In this document: one piece after another, positions 19,462 to 28,039 of the stretch
Position numbering within the stretch: position 1 is the stretch's first letter
Layout of the letters: the number at the start of each line of letters is the position of its first letter
Assembly: GCF_000007345.1 (NCBI RefSeq)
Contig: NC_003552.1
Span: 3,286,001-3,350,000, forward strand
DNA: 64,000 nt
Direction: 5' to 3'
Source of the DNA: Methanosarcina acetivorans C2A
Lineage (GTDB): Archaea; Halobacteriota; Methanosarcinia; Methanosarcinales; Methanosarcinaceae
Program-made: the position numbers and the translations under genes
The notes under the pieces: model-generated
The model's input: only the letters and a program-made list of their open reading frames with translations
What the model was told of the DNA's origin: nothing
Databases searched by the model: none

Positions 19462-19644
19462 ATGGGGGAAAATAAAAATTCAGCTGCAATTGGGATTGGT
19501 ATTATAGTATTCGTTGTATTTTTAGTGGTAGTGCTCAGAGCATTTAATACAGCAAACAATTTAACAACAGGTACGGTTTTCGGTACACTTTTTACTGGAC
19601 TTTTTATAGGATTTTTGGTGACCGCTGCAATAATAAGTTCTTGA
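19462..19644 (+). CDS. Small membrane protein, 60 aa
   Basis: A two-helix protein: residues 8-26 (AAIGIGIIVFVVFLVVVL) and residues 40-58 (GTLFTGLFIGFLVTAAII) are strongly hydrophobic and are joined by a short polar loop. The ATG lies 60 bp after the mobile element and follows CATGGGGG. I do not recognise a family. The next remnant (19729-20016) ends in a similar short hydrophobic segment (GILFTAFFSGLKVI), so the two could be decayed paralogues. Real expression is uncertain. Confidence 0.45.
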   Translation: MGENKNSAAIGIGIIVFVVFLVVVLRAFNTANNLTTGTVFGTLFTGLFIGFLVTAAIISS

Positions 19645-19728
19645 ATTTTTGGTACTTGCTTTAAGTATTCTTCTTCCTTCATCCTGTTCAACTAAATGCC
19701 TTTGACCACATATGTTATAAATCTTTTA

Positions 19729-20016
19729 AAGATGTCTCTCTACTATTATAATTGGTTCCTTTACCGGGTTTCTATTAATAGCTTCGGATAATCAAAAATC
19801 ACGAAGATATGATGGAATAAAAAAGACTCGGGCTCTTATTCTTAATAAAGTATATCCTGAGTTTATTAAACCCGGTAGATTGGACTTGGATTTGGCTCAA
19901 TGTATTCCAAGGGTAGTGGAAGAGCAAATTACACCGATTTCTTTGTCTCAGGAGTTGTTATTATGGGCATTCTCTTTACAGCTTTCTTTTCTGGTCTAAA
20001 AGTAATCTGGGACTGA
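19729..20016 (+). pseudogene. Remnant of a small membrane protein
   Basis: A start-less frame encodes a hydrophobic segment (TIIIGSFTGFLLIAS) followed by a soluble part (SRRYDGIKKTRALILNKVYP, then FIKPGRLDLDLAQCIPRVV). A one-base shift near 19945 then gives a second hydrophobic segment (SGVVIMGILFTAFFSGLKV) and a stop at 20014-20016. The pieces read as one two-helix membrane protein with lost start and a frameshift. The family is unknown. Confidence 0.45.
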
Positions 20017-20104
20017 CAGTTTGGTATTCTCAGATAGACTCTGTCTGCTCCTATATCAAGTTCCGAGCGTGGAATGCTATCGTGGAATATTGAGCACAGA
20101 TAAT

Positions 20105-20642
20105 GCCATCGAGAGGTTCATTGAAGCTGATGGCATAGGACAGACCTCCAGCTGTGGGAGGGGTTATATATAAGCGGATTGGAGCGTTTCAATGTTCCTC
20201 CTGGATATGGGTGCAGACTAACCACTTCAATCGGGAAGATATATCACTATCAGGCTCGATCACGAAGATTCCCTCGCTCGGCAATTATTTCACGGGTTAC
20301 ATCTTTTGTTCCTTGTATGACAAAAAATTATACAAATTTACACCGTACTCAGGGGTCAAAGGTCGCTAAGCTCGATGTGACAGACGACAACATACGGATC
20401 CGGCTGTAAGTAAGGTCTATCGGATAGACACCGATGCAGATAGGTCAGAAGGCGTCGAGATCCTGGCACCAGAACTGAGAGAGATGACAGCTAAGTCAAT
20501 GAGCCGCTACGCTCCAATTGATGCGACTCTATTAGGGAAAAATGATCCCGGTAAGAAACTTATCTACTCGGAAACTGGAAGAAATACCGGCATGGAATTC
20601 GTCGACGATATCGTAGAACTGATAAAGGGCTTGGAAAAATAA
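20105..20642 (+). pseudogene. Remnant of an unrecognised protein gene
   Basis: Protein-like segments occur in successive frames: MERFNVPPGYGCRLTTSIG (from 20179), KVAKLDVTDDNIRIR (to 20409), then a start-less frame from about 20414 containing APELREMTAKSMSRYAPID and YSETGRNTGMEFVDDIVE, ending at the TAA at 20640-20642. The last segment has clear coding character. I infer a decayed gene with at least two frameshifts; I do not recognise the family. Confidence 0.45.
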
Positions 20643-20921
20643 AGCTCCGATCGCTGTTAATGAGTACTTTATCTTCATCCATCTTAAATGGAATAGGTCT
20701 TAAATGTCTCTGGACGGTTTTAAGACTCTTGACATCGGCATCGTTAGTCCTAACGAGTTCAATGAAAGGATGAAACTGCTCTTGGTTCAAGCTCAATAAT
20801 TGAAAGCAGTTATTCGGAACCATAGCTAATAGGAACTACTGCTATTGTGCAAGTAAATTATTTCAGAAAAATAGTTCAGGTTATTTATTTATCCATATAA
20901 TAGAATGGATTGAATAATAAG

Positions 20922-21157
20922 CTTATATTCGGCAGGTCGACATTATGAATTAAATATTTTTGCTGATATTGTTTTTTAAACATTCTGCAAATTTGTAATA
21001 TACTTGAAGCTGGTTAACATATGACTCAAATCTTACTCCCTATATAAGTAACGAACCATTTTTGCAGTAATGTTTAATGTGGAAGAAAACGTGTTTTCCC
21101 ACAAAAACGCTATCAGTAAAAATACTTGGAAAAAATCAAGTTACCTGCCGAAAGTAG
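20922..21157. mobile_element. MITE-like element, family A, copy 2
   Basis: It matches copy 1 at 19161-19397 over its whole length with only a handful of differences. Ends are CTTATATTCGGCAGGT and ACCTGCCGAAAGTAGG, and the flanks show the 5-bp duplication ATAAG. It lies about 155 bp upstream of pgk and may influence the pgk promoter. Confidence 0.85.
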
Positions 21158-21236
21158 GATAAGTATATAAACCATAGCTTTTTTTACGATTATCCTTTCA
21201 GGAAACAAGCGAATAACAGGAAGGAAGATTGTGGTA

Positions 21237-21290
21237 ATGAATTACGATATGCAGCTCTTCAAGGAGAAGTTGCAGCAGCTTATATTCTAA
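21237..21290 (+). other. Possible 17-codon leader ORF upstream of pgk
   Basis: ATG 21237 is preceded by AGGAAGGA and opens a frame ending at TAA 21288-21290 (product MNYDMQLFKEKLQQLIF), 22 bp before pgk. It could be a leader peptide or the stump of a longer gene; evidence is limited to the ribosome-binding site and position. Confidence 0.25.
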
Positions 21291-21312
21291 CGAGACTTGA
21301 CGGGGGTAAAAT

Positions 21313-22551
21313 ATGTCTCAGAAAACTGCTGGAAAGGATTATTTAACTATGGATGATGTTGAACTGGATAACAAAAGAATACTTTTAAGAGTGGACTTTA
21401 ATTCACCTATGGATGCTAATGGAAACATCCTGGATGATAGAAAAATTAAGAGCCATTTGTATACATTGCGGTCCTTGGAGAACTCAAGAGTAGTTATGAT
21501 GTCTCATCAGGGTAGACCCGGAGATAAGGACTATACAACTCTGGAAGCTCATGCAAAGCTGGCGACAGAACTTCTGGGCAGGAAAGTAACCTATGAGGAT
21601 GACATATTCAGCGCTTGCGCAAGGAATGCCATAAAATCCCTTGAGAAAGGAGATATCTTGCTCCTTGAGAACACACGTTTCTATGCCGAAGAGAACATGA
21701 ATCGTGCTCCTGAAGAACAGGCCAGAACCCAGATGGTACGGAAGCTGTATCCTTTATTTGATGTATTTATAAATGATGCCTTTTCAGTTTCTCACAGGTC
21801 TCAATGTTCTGTGGTAGGGTTTACAGAGGTTTTGCCCAGTGTTGCCGGTATCCTCATGGATAGGGAAATTACAGGCCTGGACAAAGGCTTGAAATGTCAT
21901 GAACATCCGGCAGTCTTCGCGCTGGGAGGAACAAAAGCCAAAGATATCGTTAAGGTCATTTCTGATATTCTCAAGCGGGGTGGCGCTGACAGAATCCTTA
22001 CTACCGGGGTTGTAGCTACAGTATTCATGATGGCTATAGGCATCGAGGTAGGCGAGGTCAACAGGAAATTCATTGAGGACCATAAATATCTGGACCAGGT
22101 TTCTATCGCTTCCAGGCTGCTCAAGGAATATTCAGGCAAGATCATAGTGCCTAAGGATATAGCGCTAAACAATGACGGAAAACGTGAGGAAGTCAAAGTG
22201 GACAAGATAAAGGGAGATCTTCCAATAGCTGATATTGGCCCGGAGACAATATCAGATTATTCTAAGTTTCTTAAAGAAGCAAAGTTAAGCGTTTTTCACG
22301 GCCCGGCTGGTATTTTCGAGTTAGAGAGTTTCAGGCTAGGCACCGAAGAACTTCTTAAAGCTGCAGCTCAATCAAATTACTCTATTGCAGGAGGAGGGCA
22401 TACCCTAGCCGCCATTGATCAACTTGGCCTGGAATCAAAATATTCCCACTTAAGCATGGGTGGAGGTGCGAGCATAACCTATCTCTCTGGCGAGCACATG
22501 CCAGGAATTGAGGCTCTAAAAAATTATGCATCCAGGTGCTGTAAAGATTAA
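21313..22551 (+). CDS. pgk: Phosphoglycerate kinase
   Basis: A 412 aa cytosolic enzyme that reversibly transfers phosphate between 1,3-bisphosphoglycerate and ADP; in a methanogen it mainly runs toward sugar synthesis. Motifs are RVDFNSPM (substrate Asp and Asn), SHQGRPGD, LLENTRFY, FINDAFSVSHRSQ, the hinge ALGGTKAKD and the nucleotide-binding C-terminal GGGHTLAA and MGGGAS. The length is normal for archaeal PGK. GGGGGT lies just before the ATG. It stands alone between a MITE and an IS1634 element. Confidence 0.95.
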   Translation: MSQKTAGKDYLTMDDVELDNKRILLRVDFNSPMDANGNILDDRKIKSHLYTLRSLENSRVVMMSHQGRPGDKDYTTLEAHAKLATELLGRKVTYEDDIFSACARNAIKSLEKGDILLLENTRFYAEENMNRAPEEQARTQMVRKLYPLFDVFINDAFSVSHRSQCSVVGFTEVLPSVAGILMDREITGLDKGLKCHEHPAVFALGGTKAKDIVKVISDILKRGGADRILTTGVVATVFMMAIGIEVGEVNRKFIEDHKYLDQVSIASRLLKEYSGKIIVPKDIALNNDGKREEVKVDKIKGDLPIADIGPETISDYSKFLKEAKLSVFHGPAGIFELESFRLGTEELLKAAAQSNYSIAGGGHTLAAIDQLGLESKYSHLSMGGGASITYLSGEHMPGIEALKNYASRCCKD

Positions 22552-22670
22552 GAAGTCTCAACAAGCTACCTCAAAACTAAGTTCACTTTCCCGTGGAAAA
22601 AGCTTGGATAGTGAGTAATCTTCCAAACTTACCTCCTCTTTTCCAAAAAATAATTTTCCAGACTGTTTAA

Positions 22671-24382
22671 CCTACTTTCCGCACTATTTTTTCACATATA
22701 ATATTTTTCGTACTTTTCTCCCATCAGTTTCAGCACCTTAATGGTTTCCTCATCTAGATTCAATACCTTCTTTATCCTTTTTCCATCAATTTCGATCACT
22801 AATTCTGTTATTCTTCTGAACAGGAAGAATACCCATTTCATTGTTGGAGTCTGTGTTTTCTTCTTAACCTGGTTTCTAATAGCTTCTTTTGCTTCTTCCA
22901 ATCTTGTTCTCAGTTTCCACTCAGCTATTGAATACAACAATAAGCACAGAACCATCACCATTGCAAGTGCTTCTATTCTGGACTCTTTTTTCAGGTATAC
23001 CTCAGACACTCTGAAACTCTTATCTTTAAGGAACCTGAACCCTCTTTCAACTGTTCCCTGTTCCTTGTAGTATTCCAGGAGTTGATCTGGAGTCAACTCC
23101 AGATCATTGGTTGCAAGAATGAACCTTCCTAACTTTGCTCGTCTTTCCTGTACTTTCTCCCGATCATGTTTAATCTCTGCTTCTATCATGTAGAAAGTCT
23201 GTACCTCTTCATCTTTTCTTGGTCTTCCTTTCTTGTTTTCAAGCCTGTGAGACTTAGTTTTTATATCAAGTTTTGTGAATTCATACGATTCATTCTCTTT
23301 CAACCATTGTTCAGCAGCCATTCTTGCGTCAGCTTCACAGGCAAATTCACGATTAGAAAGCTTTTTAAGGGATTTTTCTGCTGCTTCAAGCTCCTTAATA
23401 ATCTTTTCTTCAAAAGTCTTCTCTTCCTTCTTTTTCATTTCCTCTGAACAGAATACAACCCATAACTGTTCAACTCCGCCATAACAGGACTTTGTAGAAT
23501 AGCAAGAATAACGTTCATCAGAGCATGTTTTCAGAATTAAGTCGGCTATTAAGAGTTCCTTTGCTTCATTGATGGTTGCAGGAGCTCTCGATATAAAAAA
23601 AGCGTTAGTTCCTATTTCTTTCACATTATCTTCAGTATAAAATGCACTGTCTGCAACATGGTAGACTCTTTCATCAAGATTCAGGTTCTGTGTTAGTTCC
23701 TTTATGGTTTTGATGAGAGCTTTCTTGTCGGAACTGTTGCCATCTAATGCTCTTACGAAAAGAGGAATTCCTTTCTGGTCAGTAACCATGGAAATGGAAA
23801 AACGAAGTAAGTCGACTCTCTTGTCTTTTGGATGACCATAAGTAATGTTGATAGTTTTGCCATCATCGTTTTCATAGTCACCATAAACACTGAAATTAGT
23901 AGTATCTGTATGACAGAAACGGGGATTAATGGGAACATGTTTCATAGCTTGCAGAATTATATAGTTGAAGAGTTCGGTTGCTCCGTGTTCATAGATTTTA
24001 TCCAAAGTTCTGCCAAAAACATCGTCATTAAGGTGTTCTGGGAGAACACCTTCTCCCAGTAACCTCTCAGTGGGTAAATTTTCAAAAAAGTTTGGAAACA
24101 GGTAAAGACGGCGCTCAGTGAATCCTAAACCGTTAATGCACATTGCCTTGATAACAGTAGAATGAGGAATGTTATGGCCACTTTTCTTGGGAAGGAGAGT
24201 GTCAATCAAATCTGAAATATCAAGCTCGTCAAATACGCCAGCAATAAGACCATAATGACCAAGATGAGTTGTAGATTCAGAGCTAGGGGAAAGAGTCATC
24301 AAGGTAAATGAGAAAAGATTTTATAAAAAATAATTGGAAGATTAAAAAATATAAAATCCTGAAATTTTACTGCGGAAAGTGC
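22671..24382 (-). mobile_element. IS1634-family insertion sequence
   Basis: A 1.7-kb element with short inverted ends built on ACTTTCCGCA (22674-22683) and TGCGGAAAGT (24371-24380). It is flanked by the 6-bp direct duplication GTTTAA (22665-22670 and 24383-24388). It contains one intact transposase gene. The exact ends are uncertain by 1-2 bp because the two ends differ by one base in length. Confidence 0.8.
22692..24302 (-). CDS. IS1634-family transposase
   Basis: A 536 aa DDE transposase, full length. It opens with a family-typical N-terminus (THLGHYGLIAGVFDELDI, then GHNIPHSTVIKAMCINGLG). The catalytic core includes CHTDTTNFSVYGDY (first Asp), VYHVADSAFYTEDN (second Asp) and ILATNDLELTPDQLLEYY with EQGTVERGFRFLKD (the Glu region). 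No frameshift or stop is seen, so this copy could be active. Its product acts on the ends of its own element. Confidence 0.92.
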   Translation of the reverse strand: MMTLSPSSESTTHLGHYGLIAGVFDELDISDLIDTLLPKKSGHNIPHSTVIKAMCINGLGFTERRLYLFPNFFENLPTERLLGEGVLPEHLNDDVFGRTLDKIYEHGATELFNYIILQAMKHVPINPRFCHTDTTNFSVYGDYENDDGKTINITYGHPKDKRVDLLRFSISMVTDQKGIPLFVRALDGNSSDKKALIKTIKELTQNLNLDERVYHVADSAFYTEDNVKEIGTNAFFISRAPATINEAKELLIADLILKTCSDERYSCYSTKSCYGGVEQLWVVFCSEEMKKKEEKTFEEKIIKELEAAEKSLKKLSNREFACEADARMAAEQWLKENESYEFTKLDIKTKSHRLENKKGRPRKDEEVQTFYMIEAEIKHDREKVQERRAKLGRFILATNDLELTPDQLLEYYKEQGTVERGFRFLKDKSFRVSEVYLKKESRIEALAMVMVLCLLLYSIAEWKLRTRLEEAKEAIRNQVKKKTQTPTMKWVFFLFRRITELVIEIDGKRIKKVLNLDEETIKVLKLMGEKYEKYYM

Positions 24383-24421
24383 GTTTAAGCACGTTTGGCT
24401 TATTTTTAGATTCTATTCTAA

Positions 24422-24557
24422 GAGCCTATCCGGAAAATGTTGCTACTGCTGTTACTTTTACAATAGGTAATTAATGCATAACCGGAACGGATACCCGGAT
24501 ATTATAGACCTGTTGTAACCTTTACAGCATGCCATTATTGACTTTTCGAATGAGATC
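24422..24557. mobile_element. MITE-like element, family B, copy 2
   Basis: A 136-bp block with ends GAGCCTATCCGGAAAA and CTTTTCGAATGAGATC. It shares TTATAGACCTGTTGTA with copy 1 at 18988-19157 but is internally shorter. No gene is encoded. Confidence 0.55.
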
Positions 24558-24649
24558 TTAGTTATTTCCGATTATGAAACCACTTATGAAAGCTTGTGGC
24601 TCATATGTTTCAAAACACAAGATAAAATAAAAGCAAAAGTGAAGATTTC

Positions 24650-24941
24650 CTGCTTATCCTGATTATAGCTGGCCTTTCACAAACACCTTCGTTATTAATC
24701 GGCTTTGCAGCTCAGGTGTTCCTGGCAATAGTCATGGTAGTACCCGCAACTCTCCAGGAGCAAGCGGAGTTGTTGAACTGGGAGCAGCTTCCGTATTTTC
24801 TTTTTTCATAAATGTGTCCCCGTTATCGGAATTATGATTCTCACGTGGAGAACCCTAACATACTACATGAACCTTTTATTAGGAGGCTTCATAAGTCCGA
24901 AAGTAATTAAAGACACGGATCCGATTAAAAAATTGATATGA
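24650..24941 (+). pseudogene. UPF0104 / LPG synthase-type flippase, 3' remnant
   Basis: Three frames, joined by two one-base shifts, give the C-terminal part of a polytopic membrane protein. They are LLIGFAAQVFLAIVMVVPAT, then PGASGVVELGAASVFSFFI, then GIMILTWRTLTYYMNLLLGG and a stop at 24939-24941. The PGASGVVE segment followed by LTWRTLTYY is characteristic of the lysylphosphatidylglycerol synthase transmembrane / UPF0104 group, which includes glycan-lipid transport proteins. The 5' part of the gene is missing. Confidence 0.7.
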
Positions 24942-25442
24942 GATCCTACCGAGCTTCGATGATTGCCTGAAAAAGATATTTGAGGTCAAAAATTTGGTTC
25001 TCCCTCACATGGACATACCCTACAGGAATGCCCTGATTCATCCGATTTTCTACTGCCACCCTGGCGATCTGTGAGGGGGCTGAGAGCTAACAGGCCTCTC
25101 GTTATTTTAATGTTTTTCCGAATGTGTTTAAGGAGCTTTTTCCACCGGTCAGCATCTATCCCGACACTTTCGGAATCGGCTATGAATTTCTACAACAGTG
25201 GCCTGATAATGCTAATTAAAATCACACGAAGACCATCTGCCGTTATCAATATCCCTTTTCTCCTCCGGGAGAAATATGTAATTGTTAATACCCGTAATCA
25301 AAAACAGCGAATAAATTTTCAATAAATACTAAAGGTGTGATATACTAAAGGTGTGATATACTAAAGGTGTGATATACTAGACCTTAGCTGCTATTCTGGA
25401 GTTCCACACAAGCTATTTATGAACATGGGTGGACTTTCTTTT
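24942..25442. other. Intergenic region with decayed coding traces and a tandem repeat
   Basis: Short coding-like peptides without starts appear (plus strand KELFPPVSIYPDTFGIGYEF near 25130; minus strand ARVAVENRMNQGIPVGYVHV near 25010-25070), probably gene debris that I cannot identify. From 25326 to 25379 the 16-bp unit ATACTAAAGGTGTGAT is repeated three times immediately upstream of gpmI. Confidence 0.5.
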
Positions 25443-26990
25443 ATGGCTCAGGCAAGAAGACCTCTTATGCTCATTATTCTTGACGGCTGGGGTTACAGAG
25501 AAGTCGAAGAAGGAAACGCTGTCCTATCAGCCGGAACTCCAAATCTTGACCGACTGGTAAAGGATTACCCATGGTGTCTCCTGGAAGCTTCCGGGGGGGC
25601 TGTAGGTCTTCCGGAAGGTATGATGGGGAATTCCGAAGACGGGCATCTGAACATAGGGGCAGGGCGAATTGTGTATCAGAACCTTACCCGAATAAACATC
25701 TCTATAAGAAATGGAGATTTCTTCAAAAACCCGGTTTTTCTGAATGCGATTTCAAAAGTCAAAGCTAACGATTCAAGCCTGCACCTAATAGGTCTCGTTT
25801 CCTGCGGAGGCGTTCACAGTTATACGCCTCATCTACATGCCCTTATCAAACTTGCGAAGGAGAAGGGGCTAAAAAAAGTGTACATACACGCTTTTCTGGA
25901 TGGGAGGGACGTGCCCCCGAAAACTGCTCTCGGAGACATAAAGAAACTCAATGAGTTTTGTAAAGAACATGGGGGTGCTAAAATAGCAACTGTTTCAGGG
26001 CGTTACTATGCAATGGACAGAGATAAACGCTGGGACAGGACAAAACTTGCCTATGATGTCCTTACCCTGGGGGCTTCCCAGTATAAGGCACCAAATGCCG
26101 AGACTGCGGTTTCCGAAGCCTACGGAAGGGGAGAAACTGACGAGTTTGTGAAACCCACCGTAATTACTGATCACGAAGAAAAACCCGTTGCAACGATCCG
26201 GGATAAAGATTCTGTTATTTTCTTCAATTTCCGGGCAGATAGAGCACGGCAGCTGACCTGGGCTTTTGTAAAGGACGACTTTGACGGCTTCGTGAGGGAA
26301 AAACGTCCGAAAATTTACTTTGTCTGTATGGCCCGGTACGACGAAGACCTGGATTTGCCTGTTGCTTTCCCGCATGAAGAACTGAAAAATGTGCTTGGAG
26401 AAGTACTGAGCAAGCAGGGACTTACCCAGCTCCGCATTGCCGAAACCGAGAAATATGCCCATGTAACCTTTTTCCTGAACGGCGGAGAGGAAAAGCGTTA
26501 TGAGGGTGAAGACCGCTGCCTGATTCCCTCGCCTAAGATCGCTACCTACGACCTCAAACCCGAAATGAGCGCATATAAGATAACGGACGAAGTTGTCAGG
26601 AGAATTCAGTCGGGGAAGTATGATGTAATTGTCCTTAACTTTGCAAATATGGATATGGTCGGTCACACCGGGATTTTTGAGGCTGCAGTAAAGGCGGTAG
26701 AAGCCGTGGATAAATGTATTGGCAGGATTGTTGAGGCTCTGAAGGAAATAGGAGGTGTGGCACTTATAACTGCAGATCACGGAAATGCCGAGCAGATGAT
26801 AGACTCGAAAACAGGAGAGCCGCATACCGCACATACTTCAAATCCTGTAAGGTGCATTTACTTTGGGAACGGGGAGGTAAAAGCCCTTAAGAAAGGAAAA
26901 CTTTGTGACCTTGCGCCAACTCTTCTCGAACTCATCGGAATACCGAAACCGCAGGAAATGACAGGAAAATCACTTCTTGTAAAAGAGTGA
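25443..26990 (+). CDS. gpmI: 2,3-bisphosphoglycerate-independent phosphoglycerate mutase
   Basis: A 515 aa cytosolic metalloenzyme of the alkaline phosphatase superfamily that interconverts 3- and 2-phosphoglycerate. Landmarks are ILDGWGYRE (first metal Asp), [15 protein letters not shown] (catalytic Ser), [50 protein letters not shown] and [11 protein letters not shown] (metal ligands). ATG 25443 is chosen because GGTGGA stands 12 bp upstream and the family begins [10 protein letters not shown]; an upstream ATG adds eight unrelated residues. It is a single transcription unit. Confidence 0.96.
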   Translation: MAQARRPLMLIILDGWGYREVEEGNAVLSAGTPNLDRLVKDYPWCLLEASGGAVGLPEGMMGNSEDGHLNIGAGRIVYQNLTRINISIRNGDFFKNPVFLNAISKVKANDSSLHLIGLVSCGGVHSYTPHLHALIKLAKEKGLKKVYIHAFLDGRDVPPKTALGDIKKLNEFCKEHGGAKIATVSGRYYAMDRDKRWDRTKLAYDVLTLGASQYKAPNAETAVSEAYGRGETDEFVKPTVITDHEEKPVATIRDKDSVIFFNFRADRARQLTWAFVKDDFDGFVREKRPKIYFVCMARYDEDLDLPVAFPHEELKNVLGEVLSKQGLTQLRIAETEKYAHVTFFLNGGEEKRYEGEDRCLIPSPKIATYDLKPEMSAYKITDEVVRRIQSGKYDVIVLNFANMDMVGHTGIFEAAVKAVEAVDKCIGRIVEALKEIGGVALITADHGNAEQMIDSKTGEPHTAHTSNPVRCIYFGNGEVKALKKGKLCDLAPTLLELIGIPKPQEMTGKSLLVKE

Positions 26991-27307
26991 TCAAAATCAA
27001 TGTAGAATAACTAATTCCTATAACTAATTCCTGATCATGTGGGTTTTAGCTCATGTACCGTTTTACCGATCCATCCGAAGAAGGATAACAAATCCCCATT
27101 TTATATATGAATGCGTTTAAAGATAGCCCTGCAATAATAATAGAAAAATGTGTAAGCAGCTCCGGAAATCCGGACCGCTGTCCCGAAATTGAGAAAATTC
27201 TGGTTCCACCCAGAACTCCATGCATATTGAAGTTGCAGCATAGTTTTCTGTTGATTTTGTTACACCCGCCAAATATTCGGTTTTATATTTTTTCCATCTT
27301 TTAAAAA
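26991..27307. other. Intergenic region, nothing recognised
   Basis: About 320 bp without a supported gene. A small direct duplication of CTAATTCCTATAACTAATTCCT lies just after gpmI (the two halves are AACTAATTCCT), and a T-rich tract lies at 27280-27300. Confidence 0.5.
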
Positions 27308-27694
27308 TCACGTTCTGCGGTCCATAATTTCATAATATTTCACTTTCATAAAATCGGTTATAAAAAAGATGTAAGTGCGTAGATTCAGATAAAACCTGCC
27401 AGTTTCCCTCCGATAGGAGATATAGATCCCGTACACTGCAACGAGGGTTGCCATCACTTTTGTAACCACTGCAGACCAGAAAAGGAGCTTTCTCGGAGGA
27501 GAAGACCAGAAATGTCCCCTGTTGAGGGTAACAAATATGGTCAGGTTCCAGGCTACGGCAAGTTTCAGGAAGATAAAAGACTGCAGTACCTCTGGACTGA
27601 GGTGAAGGACCCTGGCTCTGATATAGTATATTGCAAACGAAGCGATCACACCTATGATTCCCAGAAATGTGGAAACTCTCACGACTTCTTGCAT
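27308..27694 (-). pseudogene. P-type ATPase (proton-pump type), C-terminal remnant
   Basis: The 128-residue frame matches the last membrane helices of plasma-membrane-type P3A ATPases: VSTFLGIIGVIASFAIYYI, then HLSPEVLQSFIFLKLAVAWN, LTIFV and a final ITDFMKVKYYEIMD. Similarity is disturbed after VYGIYISY, suggesting a small deletion or shift. The phosphorylation and nucleotide-binding domains are absent, so it cannot pump ions. It has no partner genes left nearby. Confidence 0.75.
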
Positions 27695-28039
27695 GTGCCA
27701 TTATTCCGGTTTCAGACAACTACTGCATCGATTCCAAAATTAAGAGCGCAAATAGTTTTCAAAATTAAGAGCGCAAATAGTTTTCAAAATTAATTGTCAA
27801 CCTACAACTGGTTGAAAACGTCCATTGGATAATAACTCTGACCGGAAAGAATTATAATTCTGGGCAAAGAAGTTGACCCCTGGAAAGCTTTTTTATACCG
27901 AGAGAACTGGAAAGAACTTTGAAATCCCAAAGATAAAGAAGCAAGGCAAGGAAACAAGACAAAGAAGCAAGGCAAGGAAACAAGACAAAGAAGTAGATTT
28001 TTTAAAACAGAAAGGTATGAATAAAAACGGGGATAACAA
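27695..28039. repeat. Intergenic region with two short tandem repeats
   Basis: About 27735-27795 a unit containing AAAATTAAGAGCGCAAATAG occurs twice. About 27925-27985 a 27-bp unit containing AAGAAGCAAGGCAAGGAAAC occurs twice, just ahead of the helicase gene. No gene is seen. Confidence 0.65.

Noticed and set aside
25995-26834. 279-codon antisense frame opposite gpmI
   Set aside because: It is fully covered by the conserved mutase gene and has no recognisable motif.
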